Shown piece after piece: positions 52,425 to 61,768 of a stretch of 64,000 nucleotides of DNA. The notes beneath the pieces were generated by a model that did no database searches, was not told the DNA's origin, and was given only the letters and a program-made list of their open reading frames with translations. How positions within the stretch are numbered: position 1 is the first letter of the stretch; the number at the start of each line of letters is the position of its first letter. The stretch spans positions 33,441-97,440 of the forward strand of contig DATFMH010000226.1 in NCBI GenBank assembly GCA_035267045.1. Reading direction: 5' to 3'. Position numbers and translations under genes: made by a program. The stretch is from DATFMH01 sp035267045. Lineage in GTDB: Bacteria; Bacteroidota; Rhodothermia; Balneolales; DATFMH01.

Positions 52425-53234
52425 ATGGCGGATACTACTGCACAGAAATACTTAAAAAACAGGGTTAAAGAAAATTTTTCAAAACATGTTGAAACATATG
52501 ATAACAATGCCGGTATTCAGAAACTTGCGGCAGACAAGATGATTGCCTCTTTGGAGCCCTGGCTGGATATTATTCCTCCAGGACCCATTCTTGAAATAGG
52601 CTGTGGTACCGGTTTTATCACAGAGCATTTACTCCAACTGTTCCCTCAGAAAGAAATTTATGTTACAGATATATCCGGTGACATGGTGAAGTTTTGTGAA
52701 CAGAAAATGGACAAAAAGGGATTATTGAGTGACAGGGTAAAATTTGATGTATTGGATGGTGAAAATGTAAGGGATGCCGGAAAATATGCGTTCATTATAT
52801 CGGGATTTACTGTTCAATGGTTCAAAGATGCCATGTTTGGGGGCTATTCAATGATCGATGCATTGAAACCCGGTGGCTTATTACTTTTCTCGTTTCCCGG
52901 TGATCACAGCTTCTCACAATGGAAAATGATGTGTCAGGACCTGGAAATCCCATATACGGGAAATACGTTGCCTGATGAGGAACGCCTGGTGGTACAATTA
53001 TCCATGAAACCGGTATTTGTGGATTCGTTTTCGGAATATGTACCGGAACGGTATGAATCTGTAACTGATTTTTTTAGAAAAATGAAACGTATTGGTGCAG
53101 GGACCCCCACAAATGATAAGCAATTGACCAATTCTCAAATGAAACGTTTGATTGCATATTGGGAGGATAAGTATCCGGATGTCGTGGAAGTGGATTATCA
53201 ACTGGTTTATGTAGCCGTTAAGAAAAACGATTAA
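52425..53234 (+). CDS. bioC: Malonyl-ACP O-methyltransferase
   Basis: SAM-dependent methyltransferase that disguises malonyl-ACP as a methyl ester to prime pimelate synthesis. 269 aa. BioC-type N-terminus NRVKENFSKHVETYDNNAGIQKLAADKM, SAM motif ILEIGCGTGFITEHLL (residues about 55-70) and SGFTVQWFKD. It lies 7 bases after the esterase and 13 before bioD. Confidence 0.9.
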   Translation: MADTTAQKYLKNRVKENFSKHVETYDNNAGIQKLAADKMIASLEPWLDIIPPGPILEIGCGTGFITEHLLQLFPQKEIYVTDISGDMVKFCEQKMDKKGLLSDRVKFDVLDGENVRDAGKYAFIISGFTVQWFKDAMFGGYSMIDALKPGGLLLFSFPGDHSFSQWKMMCQDLEIPYTGNTLPDEERLVVQLSMKPVFVDSFSEYVPERYESVTDFFRKMKRIGAGTPTNDKQLTNSQMKRLIAYWEDKYPDVVEVDYQLVYVAVKKND

Positions 53235-53247
53235 AGGATATAAGCTC

Positions 53248-53886
53248 ATGAAAGTTATTCCGAAGTTGCCTGATAAATTTTTTGTTACCGGTACTGATAC
53301 GGGAATAGGCAAGACACTCGTATCTGCCATGTTAACTATAGGTTTACATGCGGATTACTGGAAGCCTGTTCAATCGGGTTTGGATGAAGGCATGACTGAT
53401 ACACAAAGAGTAAAGAAGTGGACACGTTTTGATGATTCTCACTTTCATAAAGAGACGTATTTGTTATCGGAACCGCTCTCACCACATGCTTCGGCAGCTA
53501 TAGACGGTGTCACTATTCAAATGCAAAATTTTCACATACCGGAGTCCCGACATGAGTATTTGATAGTGGAAGGAGCCGGTGGACTTATGGTACCGTTAAA
53601 TGATCAGGATATGATTATAGGATTAATAAAAATGTTGAAGTTACCGGTGCTACTGGTTGCCCGAAGTTCTCTTGGTACTATCAATCATACACTTTTAAGT
53701 CTTGAGCAGCTTAGAAGGTATGACATTCGGGTATTAGGTGTGGTTTTAAATGGTCCGGACAATCCCGGGAACACAGAAGCCATTGAGAAATATGGAGACG
53801 TTAATGTATTTGGAACCGTTCAGGCATTGGAAGAGATAAATAAGGAGACTATAAAAAATGAATTTAAACGTATCTTCCTGGCTTGA
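53248..53886 (+). CDS. bioD: Dethiobiotin synthetase
   Basis: ATP-dependent ring closure of DAPA to dethiobiotin. 212 aa. P-loop FVTGTDTGIGKTLVS (residues 12-26), WKPVQSG and EGAGGLMVPL are in place. Last gene of the bioF-bioD run; convergent with the next gene 24 bases away. No clear terminator. Confidence 0.94.
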   Translation: MKVIPKLPDKFFVTGTDTGIGKTLVSAMLTIGLHADYWKPVQSGLDEGMTDTQRVKKWTRFDDSHFHKETYLLSEPLSPHASAAIDGVTIQMQNFHIPESRHEYLIVEGAGGLMVPLNDQDMIIGLIKMLKLPVLLVARSSLGTINHTLLSLEQLRRYDIRVLGVVLNGPDNPGNTEAIEKYGDVNVFGTVQALEEINKETIKNEFKRIFLA

Positions 53887-53910
53887 TAGATTTGCTGTAA
53901 TTTTAAAAAA

Positions 53911-54396
53911 TCAGGTAGTGGTTGTTTCCGTTAATTTATTCCTTTGATTAAAAGAATCAATATGTTTTTTTAGTATTTTCTGGGCCGAATAATCTAAATG
54001 AAAACGGACTTTAAATACCAAATGATCCTTCCTTACAACTTTTATATACGATTGCTCCAAAGTTATGGTATCAATAGTATCCACTGGAAATTGCTTCTTA
54101 TGTCCTAAGCCTAAATGAAAAATTATAGAGTTGTCATCAAGTATAACGAAATGATTTTTAACATATTTATGGATTATTTTTAATGTGGCGGGATAAATTA
54201 AAAAGACAATTGAAGCGATAAATAACCATAAAAGTATGTTGAAGATATTGTTATAAAAAGGGTCAATGTTATGATGTAAGATGTTATAAAAAAAATAGAT
54301 ATATAAAAATACTACTACTACGCCAGTAATATTTTTTATATGACGGATTTTACGTGATTCAGCGAGACCATCTATTTTAATCTTAATTTTACCCAT
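53911..54396 (-). CDS. Two-helix membrane protein with PH-like C-terminal part, unknown
   Basis: 161 aa. Two hydrophobic segments (residues about 22-42 and 50-75) are followed by a soluble region with FVILDDNSIIFHLGLGHKKQFPVDTIDTI, a pattern seen in bacterial PH-like domains. It is noticeably more AT-rich than its neighbours and flanked by non-coding AT-rich DNA. I do not recognise a named family; transfer from elsewhere is possible but unproven. Confidence 0.55.
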   Translation of the reverse strand: MGKIKIKIDGLAESRKIRHIKNITGVVVVFLYIYFFYNILHHNIDPFYNNIFNILLWLFIASIVFLIYPATLKIIHKYVKNHFVILDDNSIIFHLGLGHKKQFPVDTIDTITLEQSYIKVVRKDHLVFKVRFHLDYSAQKILKKHIDSFNQRNKLTETTTT

Positions 54397-54444
54397 ATAA
54401 TATTTACCCCAAAATATTATTAAAAATCTCTCTTATAAATACTG

Positions 54445-54472
54445 CCACTTATAATACACTATATATAAGTGG
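54445..54472. promoter_or_regulatory. Operator-like inverted repeat upstream of the membrane-protein gene
   Basis: CCACTTATA (54445-54453) and TATAAGTGG (54464-54472) are perfect 9-base arms around a 10-base centre, 49 bases before the start of the minus-strand gene. A repressor site is plausible; a hairpin is less likely because the arms are AT-rich. The rest of 54397-54643 shows nothing. Confidence 0.45.
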
Positions 54473-54643
54473 ATTAGAGATAATGTTGTATAATTATATG
54501 ATATTGTCAATAACTAATAATGATTTTGAATTAATTATTGATAAACATGTTAATTTTATATCTGGATAATTAATAAGTATACCACCTTAAACCCAATAGC
54601 CATAATTCCTTTGAAGGTACCTGATTAAACATCTATAACGACA

Positions 54644-55042
54644 TTATTGTTCTTTCTTCTCCTCTTCAAAATCAAGTGCAACAGAATTGATACAATAGCG
54701 TAATCCCGTAGGCTCTGGACCATCATCGAATATATGTCCTAAATGTGATTTACACCTGGCGCATAATACCTCGGTTCGTTTCATAAGAAAACTGGTATCA
54801 TCTTGGGTGGCTACATGCTCATCAGAAATAGGGGCGTAAAAGCTCGGCCAGCCTGATCCTGAGTCGTATTTAGTTTTCGAATCAAATAATACATTACCAC
54901 AGGATGCACAGCGATATATACCTTTTCTTTTTTCATGATAATATTTGCCTGAAAAAGGAGGTTCCGTGCCTTTCTCTTTCATTATATGATATTGTTCAGG
55001 TGTCAGATCTTTGGATTGATCTTTTTTCTTTGAGTTGTTCAT
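54644..55042 (-). CDS. msrB: Peptide-methionine (R)-S-oxide reductase MsrB
   Basis: Repairs R-methionine sulfoxide. 132 aa. Zinc cysteines C45/C48 (CASC) and C94/C97 (CARC), the core SGSGWPSFYAPI, HLGHIFDDGPEPTGLRYC and catalytic C117 (RYCINS). Cytoplasmic form with no signal peptide. Divergent from bioA, which starts 159 bases away. Confidence 0.95.
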   Translation of the reverse strand: MNNSKKKDQSKDLTPEQYHIMKEKGTEPPFSGKYYHEKRKGIYRCASCGNVLFDSKTKYDSGSGWPSFYAPISDEHVATQDDTSFLMKRTEVLCARCKSHLGHIFDDGPEPTGLRYCINSVALDFEEEKKEQ

Positions 55043-55201
55043 TGCACTTTCCCGGTTTTGAATGAAAGAATTTACAACAAAAACAAATTACCTAAATATA
55101 CAGTTCAAACTACTATCATAATTTTGCAATGTAGAGGCTTAATCTTGTTTTTGCTATTTTAAGTGAGCATTTGATTCGAAAGGAAAAGGAATTGTACAAA
55201 T

Positions 55202-56500
55202 ATGAATGAACATAAAAGTCGTGATTATTACCCACTCTGGCATCCGGATACGCAAATGAAGACGGCACCGGTTCCTCAGAAAGTTATCTCTGCAAATGGC
55301 GTAGAACTTGAGTTGGAACATGGCAAGAAGCTTATTGATATGGTGTCCAGTTGGTGGGTGAATTTACATGGACATAGTCATCCTGTAATTGCTAAAGCGA
55401 TTTATGAACAGGCCATGAATCTGGAGCAAGTAATTTTTGCTGATTTCACTCATGATCCGGCGGAAAAATTAGCTAATGGATTGTTAGATGCATTGCCGGA
55501 TCATTTCAGCCGTGTTTTCTATTCGGATGATGGTTCTACTGCTGTTGAAGTTGCACTTAAAATGGCCATTCAGTATTGGAGAAATCAGGGAGAAGACCGT
55601 TCCGCTTTCTTGTGTTTTGAAAATGCATATCACGGGGATACTTTTGGTTCTATGTCGGTTGGAGCACGCTCCGTTTTTACAGATCCTTTCGTAAAGTTTC
55701 TATTTGATATCGAGTATGTACCATTCCCGGGTACTTTTTTGGGGGATGATTCTATTGTTGAAAGGGAGGCACAATCCCTTCAGGTCATAGAAGGTCAACT
55801 GAAAAACAATCCATCAAAATTTGCCGGTATTATATTGGAGCCATTGATACAAGGTGCCGGTGGAATGAACATGTGCCGTCCCGAATATCTTCAAAAACTG
55901 GAGGAGTTAGCTCACAAATATGATCTGGTAGTGATATATGATGAAGTCATGACCGGATTTGGCCGGACGGGTGATTGGTTTGCCTGTGAAAAAGCTAAAA
56001 CGGAACCGGATATTATATGTCTTAGCAAAGGTATAACCGGGGGATTTTTACCTCTTTCTGCCACCGTATGCAACGAGAGAATTTACAATGCTTTTTATGA
56101 TAATGATCCATATAAAGCTTTTTATCATGGCCATTCGTATATGGCTAATCCATTAGGTTGTGCAGCCGGCATCGCCTCGTTGGATTTAATGCATAATAAT
56201 GAGCCAAAATTTCGTAATATGGAATCACTTCACACGAAATATTTAGCAGAATTTGATGACCACCCTAAAGTAAAAGATATTCGTGTATGTGGTACTGTAG
56301 CAGCTTTGACAGTCAAAAGTACCGAAGAAACGGGGTATATGAATCATATAGGTAAAAAGATCAAATATAAATTTTATGAAGCTGGATATTTGGTTCGCCC
56401 GCTCGGTAATGTTATTTACTTCCTGCCGCCTTATATAATAACAGAGGATCAACTTGCAGGAGCTTATCATACCATGAAGGAAATATTGGATAATATTTAG
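55202..56500 (+). CDS. bioA: Adenosylmethionine-8-amino-7-oxononanoate aminotransferase
   Basis: SAM-dependent transamination of KAPA to DAPA in biotin synthesis. 432 aa. PLP lysine K276 (CLSKGITGGFLPLS) and D247 (IYDEVMTGFGRTG). The SSWW motif (residues 49-52) that distinguishes BioA from other class III aminotransferases is present, as is AYHGDTFGSMSVG. It has its own 5' region and is separated from bioF-bioD by two minus-strand genes. Confidence 0.94.
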   Translation: MNEHKSRDYYPLWHPDTQMKTAPVPQKVISANGVELELEHGKKLIDMVSSWWVNLHGHSHPVIAKAIYEQAMNLEQVIFADFTHDPAEKLANGLLDALPDHFSRVFYSDDGSTAVEVALKMAIQYWRNQGEDRSAFLCFENAYHGDTFGSMSVGARSVFTDPFVKFLFDIEYVPFPGTFLGDDSIVEREAQSLQVIEGQLKNNPSKFAGIILEPLIQGAGGMNMCRPEYLQKLEELAHKYDLVVIYDEVMTGFGRTGDWFACEKAKTEPDIICLSKGITGGFLPLSATVCNERIYNAFYDNDPYKAFYHGHSYMANPLGCAAGIASLDLMHNNEPKFRNMESLHTKYLAEFDDHPKVKDIRVCGTVAALTVKSTEETGYMNHIGKKIKYKFYEAGYLVRPLGNVIYFLPPYIITEDQLAGAYHTMKEILDNI

Positions 56501-56680
56501 GAGGTGCCTGTCAACATTTTTATTAGATGATGATTGCTGATTACCTGTTAAACGGATTTTTAACCTTCAATAAGTTGAAAGTTTTCTAACGGATCAGAAC
56601 ATATGTAATGTCAATGGCCTATTATGATTACTTTATAAAAGAGAGTAATAGATAAGTTTTATAAATCGAAAGAGCATTAT

Positions 56681-57682
56681 ATGAGTAAAAAGGTATTTAA
56701 GGCTTTGGTTGTTGAGGAAAGTGATAATGGATCTTTTGTGCGCAGCATCAAAAAACGATCTGTTAGTGAATTACCTGATGGTGAGGTCTTGATCAGGGTA
56801 TTTTACTCTTCATTAAATTATAAAGATGCATTATCAGCCATAGGTAACAAAGGGGTAACGAGATATTATCCCCATACACCGGGAATTGATGCCGCCGGAA
56901 TTGTTAAAGTGAGTACTGATGAGCGTTTTGAAGAAGGTGATGAGGTACTGGTCACGGGTTATAATTTAGGAATGAATACTTCCGGTGGATTCGGCCAATA
57001 TATCCGTGTTCCGGCAGCATGGGTTGTCCCGATTCCCAAAGGGATGACAGTGCGTGAGAGTATGATGTATGGAACTGCCGGATTCACTGCCGCACTATCC
57101 GTTTACCGAATCATGGAAAATGGTACGACACCGGATAAAGGTCAGGTTGTTGTTACGGGGGCAACGGGAGGTGTGGGAAGTTTATCTATAGCCATTCTTT
57201 CTAAACTGGGTTATGATGTTGTAGCGGTTACCGGTAAAGTTAAAGAACATGAATTTTTGACTTCACTGGGGGCCTCCAAAATTATAAGCAGGGAAGAGGT
57301 GGATGATACGTCAGGTAAACTAATGCTTTCAGGGAAATGGGCAGGAGGTGTGGATACGGTAGGCGGTAATATGCTATCGACTATTATTAAAGAGACAAAA
57401 TTATGGGGCTCCGTTGCTGTCTGCGGTAATGTAGCTTCATATGAGCTCAATACGAATGTTTACCCCTTTATTTTACGGGGGGTGACATTATTAGGTATAG
57501 ATTCGGGAAATTGTCCAATGCCTTTACGCCGGCAGATATGGAGTAAATTAGCCGGTGAATGGAAGGTCGATATCATAAAAGAAATAGTCAGGGAGTGCTC
57601 TTTGGATAACCTGAATGATGAGATAGACCGGATTTTGGAGGGCAAACAAAAGGGCAGGGTACTGGTTAGTTTATTAGATTAA
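56681..57682 (+). CDS. YhdH/YhfP-type quinone oxidoreductase
   Basis: 333-aa zinc-free medium-chain reductase related to YhdH (acrylyl-CoA reductase). N-terminal half with SLNYKDALSAIGNKGVTRYYPHTPGIDAAG; the NADPH fold carries VVVTGATGGVGSLSIAILSKLGYDVVAVTGK; the end shows GRVLVSLLD. Single gene with its own terminator. The 180-base spacer after bioA holds no feature beyond a weak hairpin. Confidence 0.9.
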   Translation: MSKKVFKALVVEESDNGSFVRSIKKRSVSELPDGEVLIRVFYSSLNYKDALSAIGNKGVTRYYPHTPGIDAAGIVKVSTDERFEEGDEVLVTGYNLGMNTSGGFGQYIRVPAAWVVPIPKGMTVRESMMYGTAGFTAALSVYRIMENGTTPDKGQVVVTGATGGVGSLSIAILSKLGYDVVAVTGKVKEHEFLTSLGASKIISREEVDDTSGKLMLSGKWAGGVDTVGGNMLSTIIKETKLWGSVAVCGNVASYELNTNVYPFILRGVTLLGIDSGNCPMPLRRQIWSKLAGEWKVDIIKEIVRECSLDNLNDEIDRILEGKQKGRVLVSLLD

Positions 57683-57693
57683 TATCGGTAATG

Positions 57694-57731
57694 AAATAAC
57701 CCGATACTCATTCGAGCATCGGGTTATTTTT
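57694..57731 (+). terminator. Rho-independent terminator after the YhdH-type gene
   Basis: A perfect 12-bp stem (57694-57705 AAATAACCCGAT with 57718-57729) around a 12-base loop, followed by T residues to 57731. Confidence 0.88.
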
Positions 57732-57820
57732 CCAACCCCAAAACACCCCAACGGGTTAATATGAAGTACCTGCGTAAATGATAAATGCAATATGTACCTA
57801 CTCTTCCTTACCATTCATAT

Positions 57821-57870
57821 ATCTGCAGAAAAAGAAATGGATTTTTTTTGCAGATTATTCAGATTTTGAA
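57821..57870. repeat. Degenerate GCAGATTATTCAGATT segment
   Basis: Contains CTGCAGAAAAAG and GCAGATTATTCAGATTTTGA in the space between two convergent terminators. Resembles the GCAGATTA-type segments near 13250, 13890 and 47214. Confidence 0.35.
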
Positions 57871-57904
57871 TAAAAAAAGCCTGCCATTAATTAAATGACA
57901 GGCT
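57871..57904 (-). terminator. Rho-independent terminator of bioB
   Basis: On the minus strand, AGCCTGTCATT/AATGGCAGGCT (57894-57904 with 57878-57888, one G-T pair) closes a 5-base loop and is followed by seven T, 24 bases after the bioB stop. Confidence 0.9.
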
Positions 57905-57927
57905 CTGAATTCGAAAAATTAACATTA

Positions 57928-58914
57928 TTATTTCACCGTTTCGGGTTGCTTGTCTTTTTTAAACGCGGGTCTCGGTTTTAAACCCAAAATATTAAACATC
58001 TGCATGTCTTCATCTAAATCGTTATTGGGAGTTGTTAATAATTTTTCTCCTGTAAAGATCGAATTGGCACCCGACATGAAGCAAAGTGCTTGTTCTTCTT
58101 TAGACATATTTATACGTCCTGCCGATAAACGTACCATTGACGATGGCATGATAATACGGGCAGTTGCTATCATTCGTACCATTTCCCAAACCGAAACACG
58201 CTTTTGTTTTTCTAAGGGTGTACCCGGTACTGCAACCAATGCGTTTATGGGCACCGATTCAGGGTGTTGGGGCAGGTTTGAAAGTGTTTGCAGCATTTCT
58301 ATTCGATCTTCATCCGATTCCCCCATACCGATAATACCACCTGAACAGACAGTCATTCCAGCTTTCCTGACATTGCCGAGTGTTTCCAGTCGGTCTTCAT
58401 AATTTCTGGTTGAGATGATTTCACTATAATAGTCTTCGCTTGTATCAACATTATGATTATAAGCGTATACACCGGCATCTTTTAGTTTTTTTGCCTGTTC
58501 TTCGCTAAGCATCCCGAGTGTACAGCAAACTTCCAAACCAAGATCATTAACTCCTTTAACCATATCGAGTACATGATCAAAATCTTTATTATCCTTAACA
58601 TTTCGCCATGCGGCCCCCATGCAAAAACGTGTACTACCGGCATCTTTAGCTCTTTGGGCATTACTTATAACGGTATCATAATCAAGAAGCTTTTGCCGTT
58701 CCACGTCAGTATGATAACGAGCGGCCTGAGGGCAATACGCACAATCTTCCGGGCACCCACCGGTTTTTATGGAAAGTAATGTACACACTTGCACTTCACT
58801 GGAATCATGATATTCACGATGAACTGAAGCGGCACGATAAATTAATTCTAATATCGGGGTGTGATAAATTTCCGAAATCTCTTCTTTAGTCCAATCGTTT
58901 CGAATTTCAGACAT
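57928..58914 (-). CDS. bioB: Biotin synthase
   Basis: Radical-SAM enzyme inserting sulfur into dethiobiotin. 328 aa. The radical cluster motif is C54-x3-C58-x2-C61 (GGCPEDCAYCPQ); YNHNVDTSEDYY, GGIIGMGES and the late RLSAGRINMS and GANSIFTGEKLLTTPNND are present, the last holding the 2Fe-2S region. Single gene with its own terminator, convergent with the YhdH-type gene. Confidence 0.96.
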   Translation of the reverse strand: MSEIRNDWTKEEISEIYHTPILELIYRAASVHREYHDSSEVQVCTLLSIKTGGCPEDCAYCPQAARYHTDVERQKLLDYDTVISNAQRAKDAGSTRFCMGAAWRNVKDNKDFDHVLDMVKGVNDLGLEVCCTLGMLSEEQAKKLKDAGVYAYNHNVDTSEDYYSEIISTRNYEDRLETLGNVRKAGMTVCSGGIIGMGESDEDRIEMLQTLSNLPQHPESVPINALVAVPGTPLEKQKRVSVWEMVRMIATARIIMPSSMVRLSAGRINMSKEEQALCFMSGANSIFTGEKLLTTPNNDLDEDMQMFNILGLKPRPAFKKDKQPETVK

Positions 58915-59157
58915 AATAAATAATATTGTTTTCAGGTTAAGTGGTGAAAATTAGTATAAAAAACTTTATTAATGGACAAAAATCGTATATAAAGTAAGTT
59001 GCAGTGTAATGATATGCCAGCTATAATCAGAATACGGGAATATAATTACGATTATTCCTATAATGAGAGTGTCTAACCTTTAGGTATTCTGGTATTTAGA
59101 AATTTTATTAAAGAAAAATTTTATAAATAACTCATATATGTTTCTATATTTCGCCCT

Positions 59158-61017
59158 ATGAATTTTTCGAATCTCTGGGAAAAAATAAAATTATTATACA
59201 GAGCGTACCGGTTGAAATATCGTAAACCGATCGTCCTTAGGTTTCAAAATATTGAGGATGATCTTTACGAAGTTAATATCAAAGCGGAACCTTTCTTGCA
59301 GGCATTGTCTTTTTTCCTGGTCATTGCCGCCTTTTTAACCGTTCTGATTCCCATGGGATTCAGGTTGCCTCCACAGTTAAACCGTTGGAATGAGAACCTG
59401 GAGATAGGCCTGCTACATGGTTTTATTTTCTTTTATCTCATCCGTTTTGTATTAACGGCCGATAGAGGAGAATTTATTAAACGCCGTTGGTTTGAAGGAG
59501 TGCTCACTATTTTTGCATTTCTGATTGTTATCCAGTTATGGTTTAACAATTTTAACCTGGCATTCCCTTCTCTTAAGTTTTTTGGAATCCAGGATCCACA
59601 CGCTGTTGTTCTTGATGCATTGAAGATTTATCTGATCTTACTGGTAGTCATTAAAGCTATTCAGACGTTACCAGCGATTTTGAATATCCAAAAAAATACC
59701 GGACGGTTACTGGTTATCAGTTTTATGGGTTTGATATTCTTTGGGGCTTTATTGCTCATGATGCCTAAAATGACAGTAGACCAACAGGGTCTTTCCTTTG
59801 TTGATGCATTATTTACTTCAACAAGTGCCGTATGTGTTACCGGCTTGATAGTCGTGGATACCGCAACTCATTTTACTATGGCCGGACAAGTCGTGATTAT
59901 GGTTTTAATTCAATTGGGTGGGATAGGAATAGTAACTTTTGCTACATTCTTTGCACTCTTTCTAAGCAGTGGCCTCGGAGTGGGTCAAATGACTTTTCTA
60001 CGGGATATACTTCAGGAAAGCAGTGTCAATGAGATTATTGGGACACTATACAGGATTATTGGTTTGACACTTTTTATAGAGCTTATAGGTGCCGCATCTT
60101 TTTTTATCAGTTGGTCAGATATGATCCCAAATGTGAAGGAAAGATTATTTTTCTCTATGTTTCATTCGGTTTCGGCTTTTTGTAATGCCGGCTTTGCTTT
60201 ATTTACGAATGGTTTTGCGGATAAAGCTAATGCTCTGAATTTCGGCGTCAATATAACTACGATGTTGTTGATCATATTTGGAGGTCTTGGCTTTACGACT
60301 ATCTGGGAAATAGTCAGTGATGCTAAAAATCGAATTTACAGGCACCATCGCTTATCTGTACATTCTAAATTGGTTGTTGTAACAACAATAGTTTTAATTA
60401 TCTCGGGTGCTGCAGTAATGCTCGCAAGCGAATGGAATGGCGTGTTGCATGGGTATTCATTTGGTGTCAAGACAATGATGGCTTTTTTCCAAAGTGTAAC
60501 AACACGTACCGCAGGTTTTAATACAGTCAATATTGGCAGCCTGACGTCACCGGCAGCTATTTTTATGATGATCCTGATGTTTATCGGAGCCTCACCGGCA
60601 TCAACAGGTGGTGGTGTTAAAACAACAACCGCCGCTGTTTTGTTTATGGCCGTAAAATCAACTATCCAGGGTCATAAACGAATAGAAGTGAGTAAGAAAA
60701 CGATACCATATGATATCGTTTTTGAGGCTTTAACAGCATTTCTGCTCGGGGCCGCCCTTATATTTATTAGCGCTGAAATATTGTCTATTACAGAAAAAGC
60801 TCGTTTTATGGATTTATTATTTGAAGAAATATCAGCTTTTGCCACATGTGGTTTATCCCGCGGCATAACCATGCAGCTGACGAACTGGGGGAAGATTATT
60901 CTGGTTATTTCAATGTATATTGGTAGAATAGGCAGTGTAACTCTGGCGGTTGCATTTGCTTCAAAAATTGATAAACGTCGATATCAATATCCTACAGAAT
61001 CGGTTCTGGTTTCTTAA
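59158..61017 (+). CDS. TrkH/KtrB-family potassium transporter subunit
   Basis: K+ translocating membrane subunit, 619 aa, longer than KtrB because of an N-terminal part with about four extra hydrophobic segments (residues 45-180). The four selectivity-filter P-loops are visible, e.g. TSTSAVCVTGLIVVD, HSVSAFCNAGFALF, SVTTRTAGFNTVN and SAFATCGLSRGIT. TATATTTC lies 6-13 bases before the ATG, so the transcript could be nearly leaderless if that is the -10 element. The RCK partner gene follows after 26 bases. Confidence 0.92.
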   Translation: MNFSNLWEKIKLLYRAYRLKYRKPIVLRFQNIEDDLYEVNIKAEPFLQALSFFLVIAAFLTVLIPMGFRLPPQLNRWNENLEIGLLHGFIFFYLIRFVLTADRGEFIKRRWFEGVLTIFAFLIVIQLWFNNFNLAFPSLKFFGIQDPHAVVLDALKIYLILLVVIKAIQTLPAILNIQKNTGRLLVISFMGLIFFGALLLMMPKMTVDQQGLSFVDALFTSTSAVCVTGLIVVDTATHFTMAGQVVIMVLIQLGGIGIVTFATFFALFLSSGLGVGQMTFLRDILQESSVNEIIGTLYRIIGLTLFIELIGAASFFISWSDMIPNVKERLFFSMFHSVSAFCNAGFALFTNGFADKANALNFGVNITTMLLIIFGGLGFTTIWEIVSDAKNRIYRHHRLSVHSKLVVVTTIVLIISGAAVMLASEWNGVLHGYSFGVKTMMAFFQSVTTRTAGFNTVNIGSLTSPAAIFMMILMFIGASPASTGGGVKTTTAAVLFMAVKSTIQGHKRIEVSKKTIPYDIVFEALTAFLLGAALIFISAEILSITEKARFMDLLFEEISAFATCGLSRGITMQLTNWGKIILVISMYIGRIGSVTLAVAFASKIDKRRYQYPTESVLVS

Positions 61018-61043
61018 TAATTTCGAATTAGTTAACAATTTAT

Positions 61044-61748
61044 ATGAGTGCCAAAAAAGACACACAATTTGCAGTAATAGGATTAGGGGCTTTTGGATTT
61101 TCACTGGCTAAAACATTAGCGGAAAAAGGAGGCTTCGTGATCGCTGTTGACCATAATATGGATAGTATTGAGGCTATAAAACGGTTTGTACCGGAAGCCA
61201 TCTGCTTTGATGCAACAGATCCTGAATTATTGGAATCGCATGGTATAACAAATGTAGATGTAGCCGTAATTGCTATAGGTGAAGTCTTTGAACCGGTTGT
61301 ACTCATTGCGATGGAACTGTTAAATGCCGGTGTTAAGAAAGTACTGGCTCGTGCCAGCAGTGATACCCAGGAAACCATTTTAAGAAAGATTGGTATTACA
61401 CAGGTGATTCACCCTGAAAAACAAGTAGGTGAACGAATGGCTGTATCCCTGTTACATTCAAGTGTTCGTGATTTCTTCGAATTAAGCGATGAACTGGCTA
61501 TCTATGAGTTGGAAGCACCTAAAGCCATGTATAATTATACCCTGGAAGATTTACAACTCAGACGGCGATATAATGTGAATCTTATTACAATCAAAAGGCC
61601 ATTAATTAAAAATGGCGAGCCTTTGGAGGAAGTGGACAATTATGAAATTCTTGGAGTGTTGCACGGGGATACCAAGATCATGAAAGGTGATAAGCTTGTG
61701 CTTGTTGGTAATGAGAAAAGCATTAATAAAATCCTGGAAACGCATTAA
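61044..61748 (+). CDS. TrkA/KtrA-type RCK regulatory subunit
   Basis: 234-aa cytoplasmic partner of the TrkH-type channel. Rossmann RCK_N domain with FAVIGLGAFGFSLAKTLAEKG (residues 9-29), DHNMDSIEAIKRF and the end of the fold at GITQVIHPEKQVGERMA; C-terminal RCK_C domain (about 150-234) with a GDTKIMKGDKLVLVGNE motif. A single RCK unit as in KtrA, not the doubled enterobacterial TrkA. Confidence 0.92.
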   Translation: MSAKKDTQFAVIGLGAFGFSLAKTLAEKGGFVIAVDHNMDSIEAIKRFVPEAICFDATDPELLESHGITNVDVAVIAIGEVFEPVVLIAMELLNAGVKKVLARASSDTQETILRKIGITQVIHPEKQVGERMAVSLLHSSVRDFFELSDELAIYELEAPKAMYNYTLEDLQLRRRYNVNLITIKRPLIKNGEPLEEVDNYEILGVLHGDTKIMKGDKLVLVGNEKSINKILETH

Positions 61749-61768
61749 TTACAGAGGTGGATCGCTTT

